Assembly (NCBI GenBank): GCA_017612555.1
Contig: JAGAFR010000042.1
Coordinates: 1 to 38,521 of the forward strand
Origin: Lachnospiraceae bacterium
Lineage (GTDB): Bacteria; Bacillota; Clostridia; Lachnospirales; Lachnospiraceae
Direction of reading: 5' to 3'
DNA length: 38,521 bases
The notes below the pieces were generated by a model. It worked only from the letters and a program-made list of their open reading frames with translations. It was not told where the DNA came from and did no database searches. The translations under genes and the position numbers were made by a program. Every line of letters begins with the position of its first letter. Positions within the stretch are counted from its first letter, which is position 1. Shown piece after piece: positions 24,862 through 33,372 of the stretch.

Positions 24862-24898
24862 AAACCCCGCAACGTAAATAATACGTTCCGGGGTTTTT
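24862..24898 (+). terminator. Rho-independent terminator after the coiled-coil gene
   Basis: AAACCCCG pairs with CGGGGTTT and the inner AACGTA pairs with TACGTT around an AATAA loop. A run of five T overlaps the stem end. It is a strong, nearly perfect hairpin. Confidence 0.88.
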
Positions 24899-24910
24899 GC
24901 ATGCCTGTAA

Positions 24911-24930
24911 AAACACAACATATTGTGTTT
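24911..24930. promoter_or_regulatory. Perfect inverted repeat upstream of the sortase-operon promoter
   Basis: AAACACAA-CATA-TTGTGTTT has eight-base arms and a four-base centre. It lies about 30 bases before the -35 box at 24961 and has no T-run, so it is more like a protein-binding site than a terminator. A second small repeat (CACTATAAAAAGTG, 24946-24959) abuts the -35 box. The binding protein is unknown. Confidence 0.4.
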
Positions 24931-24960
24931 CTCGCACATGATTTACACTATAAAAAGTGG

Positions 24961-24989
24961 TTGTCATAATATTATGAATTAGGTATAAT
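24961..24989 (+). promoter_or_regulatory. Promoter of the surface protein-sortase-kinase operon
   Basis: TTGTCA (24961-24966), a 17-base spacer and TATAAT (24984-24989). The leader of about 120 nt contains a GTAGGG/CCCTGC hairpin (25005-25026) followed by a short T stretch, and ends with GGGGAGG before the ATG. Confidence 0.75.
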
Positions 24990-25119
24990 TGCCTTGTAAT
25001 ATGTGTAGGGTCTGGGGAGTCCCTGCCTATTGCTGTTTTTGGATTATTATCTTAACTGTGGATATAGATAGTAAACAGAGCTAATACTTAGGTTCGTTAT
25101 TAAGGGGAGGACCACAAAA

Positions 25120-27399
25120 ATGAAGGGAATTAAAAAACTATTCTTTGGACTGATCTTTTTGACACTGTTCAGTGTCGGATTTAAGATTGATGCAAAAGCA
25201 TACACTCTTACGCTAAAGGAGCCGTCTTCGTGGGAAGAGGATGGCCTGGTAATGACGGCTAAATTTACAAAAGACGAAATAAATAAAGCCGTTGATTATG
25301 CGGAATCAGATAGTCATACTGTAGAGTGCGGTGTTTGGGCATATGATGGCGACGGTGAAAGGGTTGAAATTGCTACTGCTACGATTGAGCTTATAAAATA
25401 CGGAAAGAACGATTATGATGTCAGAGGAAGCGACGGAGATGGCTGCAAGGTATATGATTTAGGTAACCTTGCGGTGGAAGTATTGGTAGAAAAGGGAGAT
25501 ATTGATGACTATCTGTTTGGCTCCGGTGATTCTATATCGGCAAGATTTTGCCCTTCATGTGATTTATCAGGCGAGGATAAGTTTGGTTCAACGATAACGG
25601 TTAAGGCATATAAGACTGCTGTAGAAGTATGGAACGCAGGAAAGAACGTAACAAGAAGAGTTGAAATTGAACCCGAGGTTGGGTACTTCTACCTTTTAAA
25701 AGGCGAAACAGGAGAGATTAATGTCAATTACAGTGCGCTTGGAGAAAAGTTAAATGTAACAAAAGCGGAGAATTGTTGGATTTCTGACGATGAAGATTCT
25801 TCCTGTGTCGTTCATGTTGATGGGAACGGAAAGAAAACCACAGCAAAGATTACGATCGGTGCCGATAGTGATTTTCTTTACATTCCGGAACTTGATGGTG
25901 GTAGAAAGATCGGATTAAACAACTATTCTGCTGCGCTCACTTATATCTACGACGGTGATCTGGAAGAAGATATTAAATCGGTAACCCTTGGGGATACGAC
26001 GTTAGGTAAAGGAAGCGGATATATCATTGATGATGAAACGATCAGGTTTAGGGGTGCCGGTCCTGCGGGAACCAAGGTCCTAAAGATAACCATGAAAAAT
26101 GGGGCAGTAAAAGAATTCAAGAATATACAGATAGTAGATACTTCAAAGATTTCATGCAAAATACCTGAACCGCTCGTTGCATACACGGATATGAGCGTTA
26201 CGGTAACTCCGACAATGACCGGAGCAAAAGTAAAAAGATTTGGTTTTGCGAACCCCGGAGATGATGATTTTGAGGATTCTTTTGACGGGGAATACTTTGA
26301 TGCAGTTACAAAAACAAGCAGTTTTGTACTTATGGGAGGCTCCATCGAAGACCTGATAGGTCAAAGGATGCAGATACGTGCATACTATGATGTCGATGAG
26401 TTCATAAAGAAAGGCGATGAATTCGAGGAAGCTTACTATACAGGTACTTACACGGTAAAAGTACAGGATGCGGAAGTTGTATTGGAAGATGATGTGTATG
26501 TAAACGCCGGACTAAAGATCAAGCTTTGTAAATTTGTTCAAGGATATGATTCATCCATGTCATCCCTTCCGGTATTCATAACAAATAATGCAAGCAGTTA
26601 CATCTCTGTTCCGTCGAGCGGAGATCTTGGGAAGGTAGAAATCTCAGGTAAAAGCTCGGGACATAAGAGTAATGGTCTCGATGTTATGGGTGATACGGCA
26701 AATGTCACCGTATTCCCCAAACCATCGATCTCACTTGATTCGAGCAGTACAAGTTCAAGTTCCAGCTCTTATTCAAATGCATCATATAAGTTTACGGTTA
26801 AGATGCCCTCGGGAGATTATCACGATGATTGGATGGTAGAGAATCTTGGAACCGTTGAGTTTACAGTGATTTCATCTTCGGGGGAAGAGAAATCCCTTAA
26901 GAAGATCAGTAACAGCAGCTCCAGCAGCAGCGATTCAAGGACAAAATCATATAGTACGACGATCACTGCAAGGGAGATGGCGGATGCACTCGGCAAAGGG
27001 AATGATTCCGTTAAGATAAGGGCTTACGCATATGACGGTGATAAGAGAGACGACAAGGTCTACGCTGAATACAGTCTCTCATATAATACCGGAAGCTCCT
27101 CATCAAGTTCTTCATCTTCATCAACCAGCGGAAAAGGCGGTTCCGGCGGCTCCGGCAGTGAATACGATGATGTGCCCAAGACCGGTGAGTCCAAGACAGA
27201 CATATGGGTTCTGTGGACGGTTCTCTTCATCGCTATACTTGGTGCAGGCTTCATGATCTACAAGAGATTCGGTCTTGTAAGAGCCATCGCGGAGGCTGAA
27301 GAAGAGGTTGCAGCTGCTGAGCATGAAGAGCGTGTGGAAGCTGCAAGGAAGGAAAAAGAAGATAAGATCAACATGTTGAAAGATCTGAGAAATCTCTGA
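25120..27399 (+). CDS. Large secreted surface protein with VPKTG sorting-like signal
   Basis: A 759-residue exported protein. The signal peptide is 1-27 (ending DAKA). The long ectodomain (about 28-650) is acidic, beta-rich and Ser-rich; I recognise no named domain but see repeated Ig-like strand patterns. A Ser/Gly linker (about 655-682) leads to VPKTG at 685-689, a membrane segment (694-715) and an unusually long 44-residue cytoplasmic tail rich in Glu, Ala and Lys. VPKTG followed by a membrane segment resembles an LPxTG cell-wall sorting signal, and a class B sortase gene follows after 17 bases. The tail is much longer than the few basic residues normal for sortase substrates. It is the first gene of a four-gene operon. 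Confidence 0.8.
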   Translation: MKGIKKLFFGLIFLTLFSVGFKIDAKAYTLTLKEPSSWEEDGLVMTAKFTKDEINKAVDYAESDSHTVECGVWAYDGDGERVEIATATIELIKYGKNDYDVRGSDGDGCKVYDLGNLAVEVLVEKGDIDDYLFGSGDSISARFCPSCDLSGEDKFGSTITVKAYKTAVEVWNAGKNVTRRVEIEPEVGYFYLLKGETGEINVNYSALGEKLNVTKAENCWISDDEDSSCVVHVDGNGKKTTAKITIGADSDFLYIPELDGGRKIGLNNYSAALTYIYDGDLEEDIKSVTLGDTTLGKGSGYIIDDETIRFRGAGPAGTKVLKITMKNGAVKEFKNIQIVDTSKISCKIPEPLVAYTDMSVTVTPTMTGAKVKRFGFANPGDDDFEDSFDGEYFDAVTKTSSFVLMGGSIEDLIGQRMQIRAYYDVDEFIKKGDEFEEAYYTGTYTVKVQDAEVVLEDDVYVNAGLKIKLCKFVQGYDSSMSSLPVFITNNASSYISVPSSGDLGKVEISGKSSGHKSNGLDVMGDTANVTVFPKPSISLDSSSTSSSSSSYSNASYKFTVKMPSGDYHDDWMVENLGTVEFTVISSSGEEKSLKKISNSSSSSSDSRTKSYSTTITAREMADALGKGNDSVKIRAYAYDGDKRDDKVYAEYSLSYNTGSSSSSSSSSSTSGKGGSGGSGSEYDDVPKTGESKTDIWVLWTVLFIAILGAGFMIYKRFGLVRAIAEAEEEVAAAEHEERVEAARKEKEDKINMLKDLRNL

Positions 27400-27416
27400 T
27401 CATACAGACGGGGACT

Positions 27417-28313
27417 ATGGGGAAAGAAAGTATTGATTCGATAAGGGGTCGAAGACAATTCTTAGAACACTACAGGGTGGAGCTTACGGAGTGGGCTCCA
27501 CCTGTTTCCGTTGCATTTCTTGTGGTCCTCATTTTCCTTACGGCTATGCTCCAGTACAGGCTAGGATATATGGGAAGCCGTTATACCGCACAGAAGGAAA
27601 ATATCACCGAGGCGCTACAGAACGTCTCTCCCGTTGTTGAAAATGATACCATTGAAGAAGAAACTGAAGAAAACATTCAGCATGAGCCTGCGAAGATGCT
27701 CACGAACATGGAAGAAGTCCATAACCTTAACAAAGACTGTGCGGGCTGGATCAAGATCGACGGTATGGTCATAGACTATCCCGTCATGCAGACGCCTGAG
27801 GATGAGCAGTACTATCTGAACCGTGATTTTGACGGCAAATACAGTGCATACGGCTGTATCATAGCGGATACGGATTCCGAGATAGGAACCGGAACCAAGG
27901 CTGCCGACTATCAGGACGGTCTGGCTCCTTCAACAAACATCATCCTTCACGGACATAACATGAAGAACGGTACTATGTTCGGAAGCCTTGATAAATACAG
28001 ACAGCAGTCATTTGAGAAGGATCATGCCATCATCAAGTTTTCCAGTCTTTATGAGGAAAGAGAATACGAGATCTGCGCTGTTTTCCTCAGTCAGGTATAC
28101 AAGAAATCGGAGACGGATGTCTTCAAGTATTACCAGTTCTTTAATGCTGAGAATGAAGAGCAGTTCAATGATTTTTACAAAAACATCAAAGAAAAATCCA
28201 TGTATGATACCGGGGTGACCGCATCATTCGGTGATGAGTTCATAACCCTGTCTGTATGTGCATATCATGTAGACAACGGAAGACTCGTTGTTGTCGGGAA
28301 ACGCATTAAGTAG
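27417..28313 (+). CDS. srtB: Class B sortase
   Basis: A 298-residue membrane-anchored cysteine transpeptidase. One N-terminal membrane segment (about 29-47) is followed by an acidic linker. The sortase domain starts near NKDCAGWIKIDGMVIDYPVMQ, a class B hallmark. The catalytic triad is visible: His180 in ILHGHNM, Cys281 in TLSVC and Arg289 in NGRLVVVGKR. It probably cleaves the VPKTG-type signal of the preceding gene product, either anchoring it to the wall or joining it to other proteins. The motif is TLSVC rather than the more usual TLSTC. Confidence 0.93.
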   Translation: MGKESIDSIRGRRQFLEHYRVELTEWAPPVSVAFLVVLIFLTAMLQYRLGYMGSRYTAQKENITEALQNVSPVVENDTIEEETEENIQHEPAKMLTNMEEVHNLNKDCAGWIKIDGMVIDYPVMQTPEDEQYYLNRDFDGKYSAYGCIIADTDSEIGTGTKAADYQDGLAPSTNIILHGHNMKNGTMFGSLDKYRQQSFEKDHAIIKFSSLYEEREYEICAVFLSQVYKKSETDVFKYYQFFNAENEEQFNDFYKNIKEKSMYDTGVTASFGDEFITLSVCAYHVDNGRLVVVGKRIK

Positions 28314-28325
28314 TACAATTCATAT

Positions 28326-30179
28326 ATGGAACATCTGAAACGTATCGCAAAGTATTTTTTCAGAGAAGAATTAACTATCAGGCACAAGCTTGTCAATGTT
28401 ATATTGGGAAGCGCTCTTTTGGTGCAGATCCCCGGTCTTATCGTTACCATCGTTGTCGGAACGAGCATGGCGGGCCTTCTGGTTCAGGTGCTCATGACGT
28501 GTATAATCGCATTTATACTGTATTTGGTCAATAAATTCCCTGAGTCGCCAATCCCCCCCTTACTGATAACAACTATAGCAAATATAATCATATTTCCGGT
28601 AATGTATTTTTTATGCGGCGGAGCCAGAACGGGCATGATCATATGGATGCTGTTCGGTTCGATATTTACGTGGCTTCTTATAGATATTAAATGGGCTGTG
28701 ATCATATCGGTGATCAATTTTGTGATGCTCAACGGATGTCTGCGGATTGAAGAACACTATCCGCAGTATGTTCAGTATCTTGATACAAGAAATGATGAGA
28801 TAATGGATACGGGTATGGCTTTTATATTTGTAACAGTCATATTCGGTATGATCTTCAAATTCCAGACTTATTCGTACGAGAAGCAGGCCAGGACGCTTAG
28901 GGAAAGCGACGAGGAACTTCGGAAGCTCAACGAGGATCTTGAAGAGGTAAACATCCGACTTGCAAGCGCCAGCGAGGCCAAGACGACATTCCTTGCCAAC
29001 ATGTCCCATGAGATAAGGACTCCGATCAATGCGGTACTTGGCATGGACGAGATGATAATCAGGGAGTGTCAGGACAAGCAGATACTTGAATATGCCAATG
29101 ATATAGACAGCGCGGGACACCAACTCTTGGCACTCGTCAATGACATACTTGATTTTTCCAAGATAGAGTCGGGCAAGATGGAGCTTCATCCGGTTGAGTA
29201 CGAACTGTTCTCAATGATGAACGACTGCTATAACATGATCTTCATGAGGGCCAAGAGGAAGGAACTGGAATTCATCGTAGAAAATGATCCTGAGATCCCT
29301 GCGTTCCTGTATGGTGATGAGGTAAGGATACGGCAGATCATAATGAACCTTCTGACAAATGCCGTCAAGTATACGAAGGACGGACAGGTCAAGGTAAGGT
29401 TCGATCATGAGGTGATAGATGATGAACATATCCGGCTGATCGTATCCGTTAAGGATTCGGGTATCGGTATTTCCGAAGAAAATCAGAAGTATCTGTTTGA
29501 TTCGTTCAAGAGGATAGATGAAAAGGCCAACAGGAATATCGAGGGAACAGGTCTGGGACTGACGATCACCAAGAAGTTCACCGATATGATGGGAGGACAG
29601 ATCAGGGTAGACTCTGTTTTGTATGAAGGATCCACATTTACCGTCGAGATACCGCAGAAGGTAGCCGATAAAGGAACGATCGGGAATTTTGCAGAGAGGC
29701 TCAATCGCAGGGGCGAAGGCGGCGGAAAGAGCGAAAAGGAAGCAAAAGAAGCAGAGAAGAGAGACAAATTCACTGCTCCGCGTGCGAGGATCCTCGTTGT
29801 CGATGATGTTAAGATGAACCTGAACGTAGTCAGGCTCCTTCTTAAGAATACCGAAATGCAGATAGATCTGGCATCAAGCGGTGATGAGTGCCTCAAGTAT
29901 ACGCTCATGAAGAGATACGATCTGATACTGATGGATCATATGATGCCTGTCATGGATGGTATCGAGGCGCTTCATAAGATAAGAGAGCAGGCGACCGGAC
30001 TGAATGCTGAAACACCTGTTGTTGCACTCACTGCGAACGCGCTTGTCGGAGCACAGGAAATGTACCTTGAGGAAGGTTTTGTCTCGTACCTCAGTAAGCC
30101 CGTTAAGAGTGCGGATCTTGAGGATTGTATACTAAAGCTCCTTCCGGAGGATAAGATAGTCAGGGAAAACAATGGATGA
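28326..30179 (+). CDS. Hybrid sensor histidine kinase
   Basis: A 617-residue membrane kinase. Five or six membrane segments (about 24-180) form the sensor, with no large extracellular loop. A short coiled coil leads to the HisKA domain with FLANMSHEIRTPINAVLGM (His228), then a HATPase_c domain with the N box (NLLTNAVKYT), DSGIGI and GTGLGL. A C-terminal receiver domain (497-617) carries phosphoacceptor Asp547 in DLILMDHMMPVMDG and the conserved Thr and Lys. There is no HPt or output domain, so a downstream phosphotransfer protein must lie elsewhere. It starts 12 bases after the sortase stop and has no obvious ribosome binding site of its own. Confidence 0.92.
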   Translation: MEHLKRIAKYFFREELTIRHKLVNVILGSALLVQIPGLIVTIVVGTSMAGLLVQVLMTCIIAFILYLVNKFPESPIPPLLITTIANIIIFPVMYFLCGGARTGMIIWMLFGSIFTWLLIDIKWAVIISVINFVMLNGCLRIEEHYPQYVQYLDTRNDEIMDTGMAFIFVTVIFGMIFKFQTYSYEKQARTLRESDEELRKLNEDLEEVNIRLASASEAKTTFLANMSHEIRTPINAVLGMDEMIIRECQDKQILEYANDIDSAGHQLLALVNDILDFSKIESGKMELHPVEYELFSMMNDCYNMIFMRAKRKELEFIVENDPEIPAFLYGDEVRIRQIIMNLLTNAVKYTKDGQVKVRFDHEVIDDEHIRLIVSVKDSGIGISEENQKYLFDSFKRIDEKANRNIEGTGLGLTITKKFTDMMGGQIRVDSVLYEGSTFTVEIPQKVADKGTIGNFAERLNRRGEGGGKSEKEAKEAEKRDKFTAPRARILVVDDVKMNLNVVRLLLKNTEMQIDLASSGDECLKYTLMKRYDLILMDHMMPVMDGIEALHKIREQATGLNAETPVVALTANALVGAQEMYLEEGFVSYLSKPVKSADLEDCILKLLPEDKIVRENNG

Positions 30180-30837
30180 GAAGAAGATCAGTCGTAAAAA
30201 CAGGTTAATGGGTGCGGTAAACATCACAGCGCTCATTGTACTCGGGATCGTGATGCAGATAGGCGGCGCTTACCTCGTAAACGCCGCTGTTATATTTATG
30301 GGAAACAGCCCGGCAGCGGGGCAGTACAGCGACTACATGGAGGTGATACGGTCTCTTGATACAAGGAACATCATGCAGGCTGTCATTGTCATGCCCATAA
30401 TAGAAGAGCTCGTTTTCAGGCTTATATTCCTTCGCGCGGGCAGGATGATAATGCCCTTTTGGGCTGCCAATCTTGTGCAGGCGATATTGTTCGGGGTGTA
30501 TCATACTGTTACGATCCAGAGGGTTTACGGATTTGTTTTGGGACTTATGATAGGATGTGTGTTCTGTTATTGTCCGATAATATTCAAGAATAAGGGGAAG
30601 AGTTCTCAGCTTCTGGCGTTGCCTAACAGCCTCATGGGATACGGTTTGACGGTGATTCTGCATATTACGATAAATGCAGCGGGGATCTTTCTGGCACCGC
30701 TCCTTCCGGCTGATCTTCCGCTTGCGATACAGTTCACGATAGGAATGGGTTTCATGGCCTTAGCGGCCGTTGCGTGCATTAAGCTTTATATGCTCGAAAA
30801 GCGCATCGCTGATATCAATACCGGTAGCGTTTCGTAA
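30172..30837 (+). CDS. CPBP family intramembrane metalloprotease
   Basis: A 221-residue protein with about six membrane segments. CPBP (Abi) motifs are present: IEELVFRLIFL (EExxxR), ILFGVYHTVT (FxxxH) and HITINAAG (HxxxN), which together bind the catalytic metal. Family members include prenyl-protein proteases and bacteriocin self-immunity proteins. The start overlaps the kinase gene by eight bases, so it is coupled to it. The last 78 bases overlap, on the opposite strand, the 3' end of the ATP-grasp gene. A role in processing the surface protein or the kinase is possible but only inferred from position. Confidence 0.88.
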   Translation: MDEKKISRKNRLMGAVNITALIVLGIVMQIGGAYLVNAAVIFMGNSPAAGQYSDYMEVIRSLDTRNIMQAVIVMPIIEELVFRLIFLRAGRMIMPFWAANLVQAILFGVYHTVTIQRVYGFVLGLMIGCVFCYCPIIFKNKGKSSQLLALPNSLMGYGLTVILHITINAAGIFLAPLLPADLPLAIQFTIGMGFMALAAVACIKLYMLEKRIADINTGSVS

Positions 30838-31668
30838 CCCGATAAACTGCGCATTTGAATTGACTTCGCACAGTACCGGTTCGTCATCTTTTCCAAACAG
30901 AAGATCCACTCCCGCAAAATCAAGACCCAGCTTTTTGACGCAGGATACAGCCATCTGTTCCTGCTCTTTTGTTATGTTTATGGGAAGAGCCCTGCCGCCG
31001 CCCGTTATATTTGACCGAAAATCATGAGGATTGTGTCTTTCCATAGCGGCCACAACGCGGTCGCCGATAACGTAAGCTCTGATGTCACGTCCTTTTGAAG
31101 TGCTGATGAATTCCTGGGCAAGACATTCTTTTCCTTCGATCTTTTTAAGGATGGATCTTGCGGTGTCGCCGTCGGTTGCAAGATATACCTGTCCGCCGTA
31201 CGAGCCGTAGCATTCTTTTATCACATACGGATATCCGAGAAGATCGCCCAGACGCTTCTCAAAAGACAGATCCGAATAGCCGACGGTCTCAAATGTCATC
31301 GGGATCTTGTATGTTTTCGGCATACGAAAGCTTCCGCAGAGTTTCTCGTAGGTAAGAGCTTTGTTGTCGCAGTATTCTATCGGATCGGCGGGATTAAACA
31401 GACGATGCCCCATACGCTCGAGAGCGCGTCCCAGGAATACATCCTTGTTCCAGAAAAGGATAAAATCACAGTTTTCAAGAGTTGTAAGAGAACTCTTTCG
31501 GCCGGCGGTTACGAGGCCGGTTTCAAGATCTGAAAAGAAGTCATCGTTATGAAGGATCCTTAAATTGACAGAGGCCTTTTTGGCCCCCTCAAGCAGAGCA
31601 TCATATGTTGCCCTGACCTGAGGGGAGTCAAGAAAAGCATTTATGATAAGGATTCCGTTTAAAGACAT
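30760..31668 (-). CDS. ATP-grasp ligase (RimK-like)
   Basis: A 302-residue carboxylate-amine ligase of the ATP-grasp superfamily. The fold shows an N-terminal Rossmann-like part (MSLNGILIINAFLDSPQ), then KALTYEKLCGSFRMPKTY. The ATP-binding segments are YPYVIKECYGSYGGQVYL and ECLAQEFISTSKGRDIRAYVIG, and the metal-binding C-terminal motif is LCEVNSNAQFIGL. It resembles RimK/LysX enzymes that add amino acids to peptides or cofactors; the substrate is unknown. ATG 31668 is used because it immediately follows the putP stop; an upstream in-frame start at 31695 overlaps putP. The genes form a minus-strand transcription unit. Confidence 0.85.
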   Translation of the reverse strand: MSLNGILIINAFLDSPQVRATYDALLEGAKKASVNLRILHNDDFFSDLETGLVTAGRKSSLTTLENCDFILFWNKDVFLGRALERMGHRLFNPADPIEYCDNKALTYEKLCGSFRMPKTYKIPMTFETVGYSDLSFEKRLGDLLGYPYVIKECYGSYGGQVYLATDGDTARSILKKIEGKECLAQEFISTSKGRDIRAYVIGDRVVAAMERHNPHDFRSNITGGGRALPINITKEQEQMAVSCVKKLGLDFAGVDLLFGKDDEPVLCEVNSNAQFIGLRNATGIDISDALFEHIKLNARNGR

Positions 31669-31669
31669 A

Positions 31670-33196
31670 TCAGTTTTCAGCTTTAACTTCCTCAAATTCC
31701 TTAACGATATCGCTTGAAGGAGCCTTGGTGCACAGCGATACGATGATTATGAGCAGCAGACTTATGAAGAAGCCGGGAGCAAGTGAGTAAAGGCCTGTTG
31801 CCGAACCCGGAGTAGCTCCGCCCATGCAGGGAATGTAGTCCCATATGATAACGGTGAGCGCGCCGGAGATTATACCTGCCAAAGCACCGGCAAAGTTCGT
31901 GCGCTTCCAGAAAAGAGAGCACAGAACAAGAGGTCCGAATGCGGCACCGAAACCTGCCCATGCATCAGATACGAGTCCCATGATGGAACTGTTGGGATCC
32001 CATGCAATGAACAGAGCGATGATCGCAACGACGATCGTAGCTGTCCTGCCTACGTTGAGGACTTTACCTTCCTCGGCATCCTTCTTGACAAGTCCCTTAT
32101 ACAGGTCTTCCGAAACCGCAGAAGATGCAACGAGAAGCTGTGAGTCAGCCGTTGACATTATCGCTGCAAGGATAGCTGCGATAAAGAGTCCTGCAAGAAT
32201 AGCCATGTTATGATCTACAGTGAACACCTTCTTGATCATCTCTATGAATACCTTTTCCGAATCATCGATGACTCCCGATGAAGCAAGGTATGCACGTCCT
32301 ACGACGCCTATGATACATGCGAATGTCAGTCCCAGTACGACCCATACGATAGCGATCGTCTTGGATTTTTTCAGTTCCTGGTTATCCTTTATAGCCATGA
32401 ATCTTACAAGGATGTGCGGCATTCCAAAGTAGCCCAGTCCCCATGCAAGTGATGAGATTATTGAAACAGCGGTTATCCTTGTTCCGTTTTCCTGCATCGG
32501 ATCTAGAAATGAAGCAGGATCAACACCGGTAGCTGCAAGGCTTGATGATACGTTGCCCGAACCGAGGATCATAAGAGCGATGATCGGAACAGCAAGAACC
32601 GCAACTATCATAAGAAGTCCCTGTATGAAGTCGGTCGTACATACCGCAAGGAAACCGCCCATGAACGTATAAATGAGAATTACGAGTGCGATAACGATAA
32701 GAGCGATGTGGTAATCCATACCGAATACCGAGTTGAAAAGCTTACCGCCCGATGCAAATGCCGATGCGGTATATACCACGAAGAAAAGGACGATGACTGC
32801 TGATGAAACGCCGAGCAGTATCTTCTTGTCATCGCGATAGCGGTTGACGAAGAATTCCGGCAAAGTCAGGGAATTGTTGGCTTTGATCGTATACTTACGA
32901 AGCGGGCCTGCTATGAACAGCCAGTTTGCGATCGTTCCGAGCATCAGTCCGATACCGATCCACACCTGACCGGTTCCGAGAGCATAGACGCTTCCGGGAA
33001 GACCCATGAGCATCCATCCGCTCATATCGGAAGCTCCTGCGGACAGAGCCGCAACGAATCCGTTGAGTGAACGGCCGCCGAGGAAGTAATCCTCTGAGTT
33101 GTTGTTTTTCTTCATGAACATTGCACCGATGAATATCGTCAGCAGCAGGTATGCTGCGATCGATACCATGATCCAGATCATTGCTGATGTAGACAT
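31670..33196 (-). CDS. putP: Sodium/proline symporter PutP
   Basis: A 508-residue sodium:solute symporter with the expected thirteen membrane segments. The diagnostic features are EDYFLGGRSLNGFVAALSAGASDMSGWMLMGLPG at the N-terminus (sodium and proline binding in helix 2), YTASAFASGGKLF, and STADSQLLVASSAVSEDLYK in helix 9. It imports proline with sodium for osmoprotection or as a nutrient. GAGGAGG lies upstream. The 5' leader contains structured element B in antisense orientation. Confidence 0.94.
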   Translation of the reverse strand: MSTSAMIWIMVSIAAYLLLTIFIGAMFMKKNNNSEDYFLGGRSLNGFVAALSAGASDMSGWMLMGLPGSVYALGTGQVWIGIGLMLGTIANWLFIAGPLRKYTIKANNSLTLPEFFVNRYRDDKKILLGVSSAVIVLFFVVYTASAFASGGKLFNSVFGMDYHIALIVIALVILIYTFMGGFLAVCTTDFIQGLLMIVAVLAVPIIALMILGSGNVSSSLAATGVDPASFLDPMQENGTRITAVSIISSLAWGLGYFGMPHILVRFMAIKDNQELKKSKTIAIVWVVLGLTFACIIGVVGRAYLASSGVIDDSEKVFIEMIKKVFTVDHNMAILAGLFIAAILAAIMSTADSQLLVASSAVSEDLYKGLVKKDAEEGKVLNVGRTATIVVAIIALFIAWDPNSSIMGLVSDAWAGFGAAFGPLVLCSLFWKRTNFAGALAGIISGALTVIIWDYIPCMGGATPGSATGLYSLAPGFFISLLLIIIVSLCTKAPSSDIVKEFEEVKAEN

Positions 33197-33232
33197 ATTT
33201 TTTCCTCCTCATTTTATGTTATCTATTTCAAT

Positions 33233-33366
33233 AGCATCTGCGATTGTCGTTTGCTCAAAAGACTTGGAGCGCGTTGTTACTTGACGAGGTCTTTTCGAGT
33301 CTAGTAACGTGACGCGCGGAAACGAGCGCAAGCGCCTTTTGAGCAAATGAACAAGCGGCAGATGCT
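33233..33366 (+). ncRNA. Structured intergenic element, copy B (candidate RNA)
   Basis: A 134-nt relative of copy A at 3189-3321. The inner part of the outer stem (TTTGCTCAAAAG with CTTTTGAGCAAA) is perfect and differs in sequence from copy A. The arm ends AGCATCTGC/GCAGATGCT also pair. GCGCGT/ACGCGC and GTTAC/GTAAC replace copy A's GCGCAT/ATGCGT and GGCGC/GCGTC. Conserved unpaired or apical bases are CTTGACGAGG, CGAGTCTAG, GGAAA and a GAGC-GCAA-GCGC hairpin. It lies between two minus-strand genes but, matched to copy A, reads on the plus strand, so it is antisense to the putP leader. Confidence 0.6.
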
Positions 33367-33372
33367 TATGTA

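Noticed and set aside
26730-27130. Serine runs in the surface protein as a frameshift or assembly problem.
   Set aside because: The frame stays open to a sorting-like signal and membrane helix; Ser/Gly linkers are normal in wall-anchored proteins.
33233-33366. Elements A and B as MITEs or insertion-sequence remnants.
   Set aside because: Terminal arms differ in sequence between copies while remaining complementary, no transposase is near, and no target duplication is visible.
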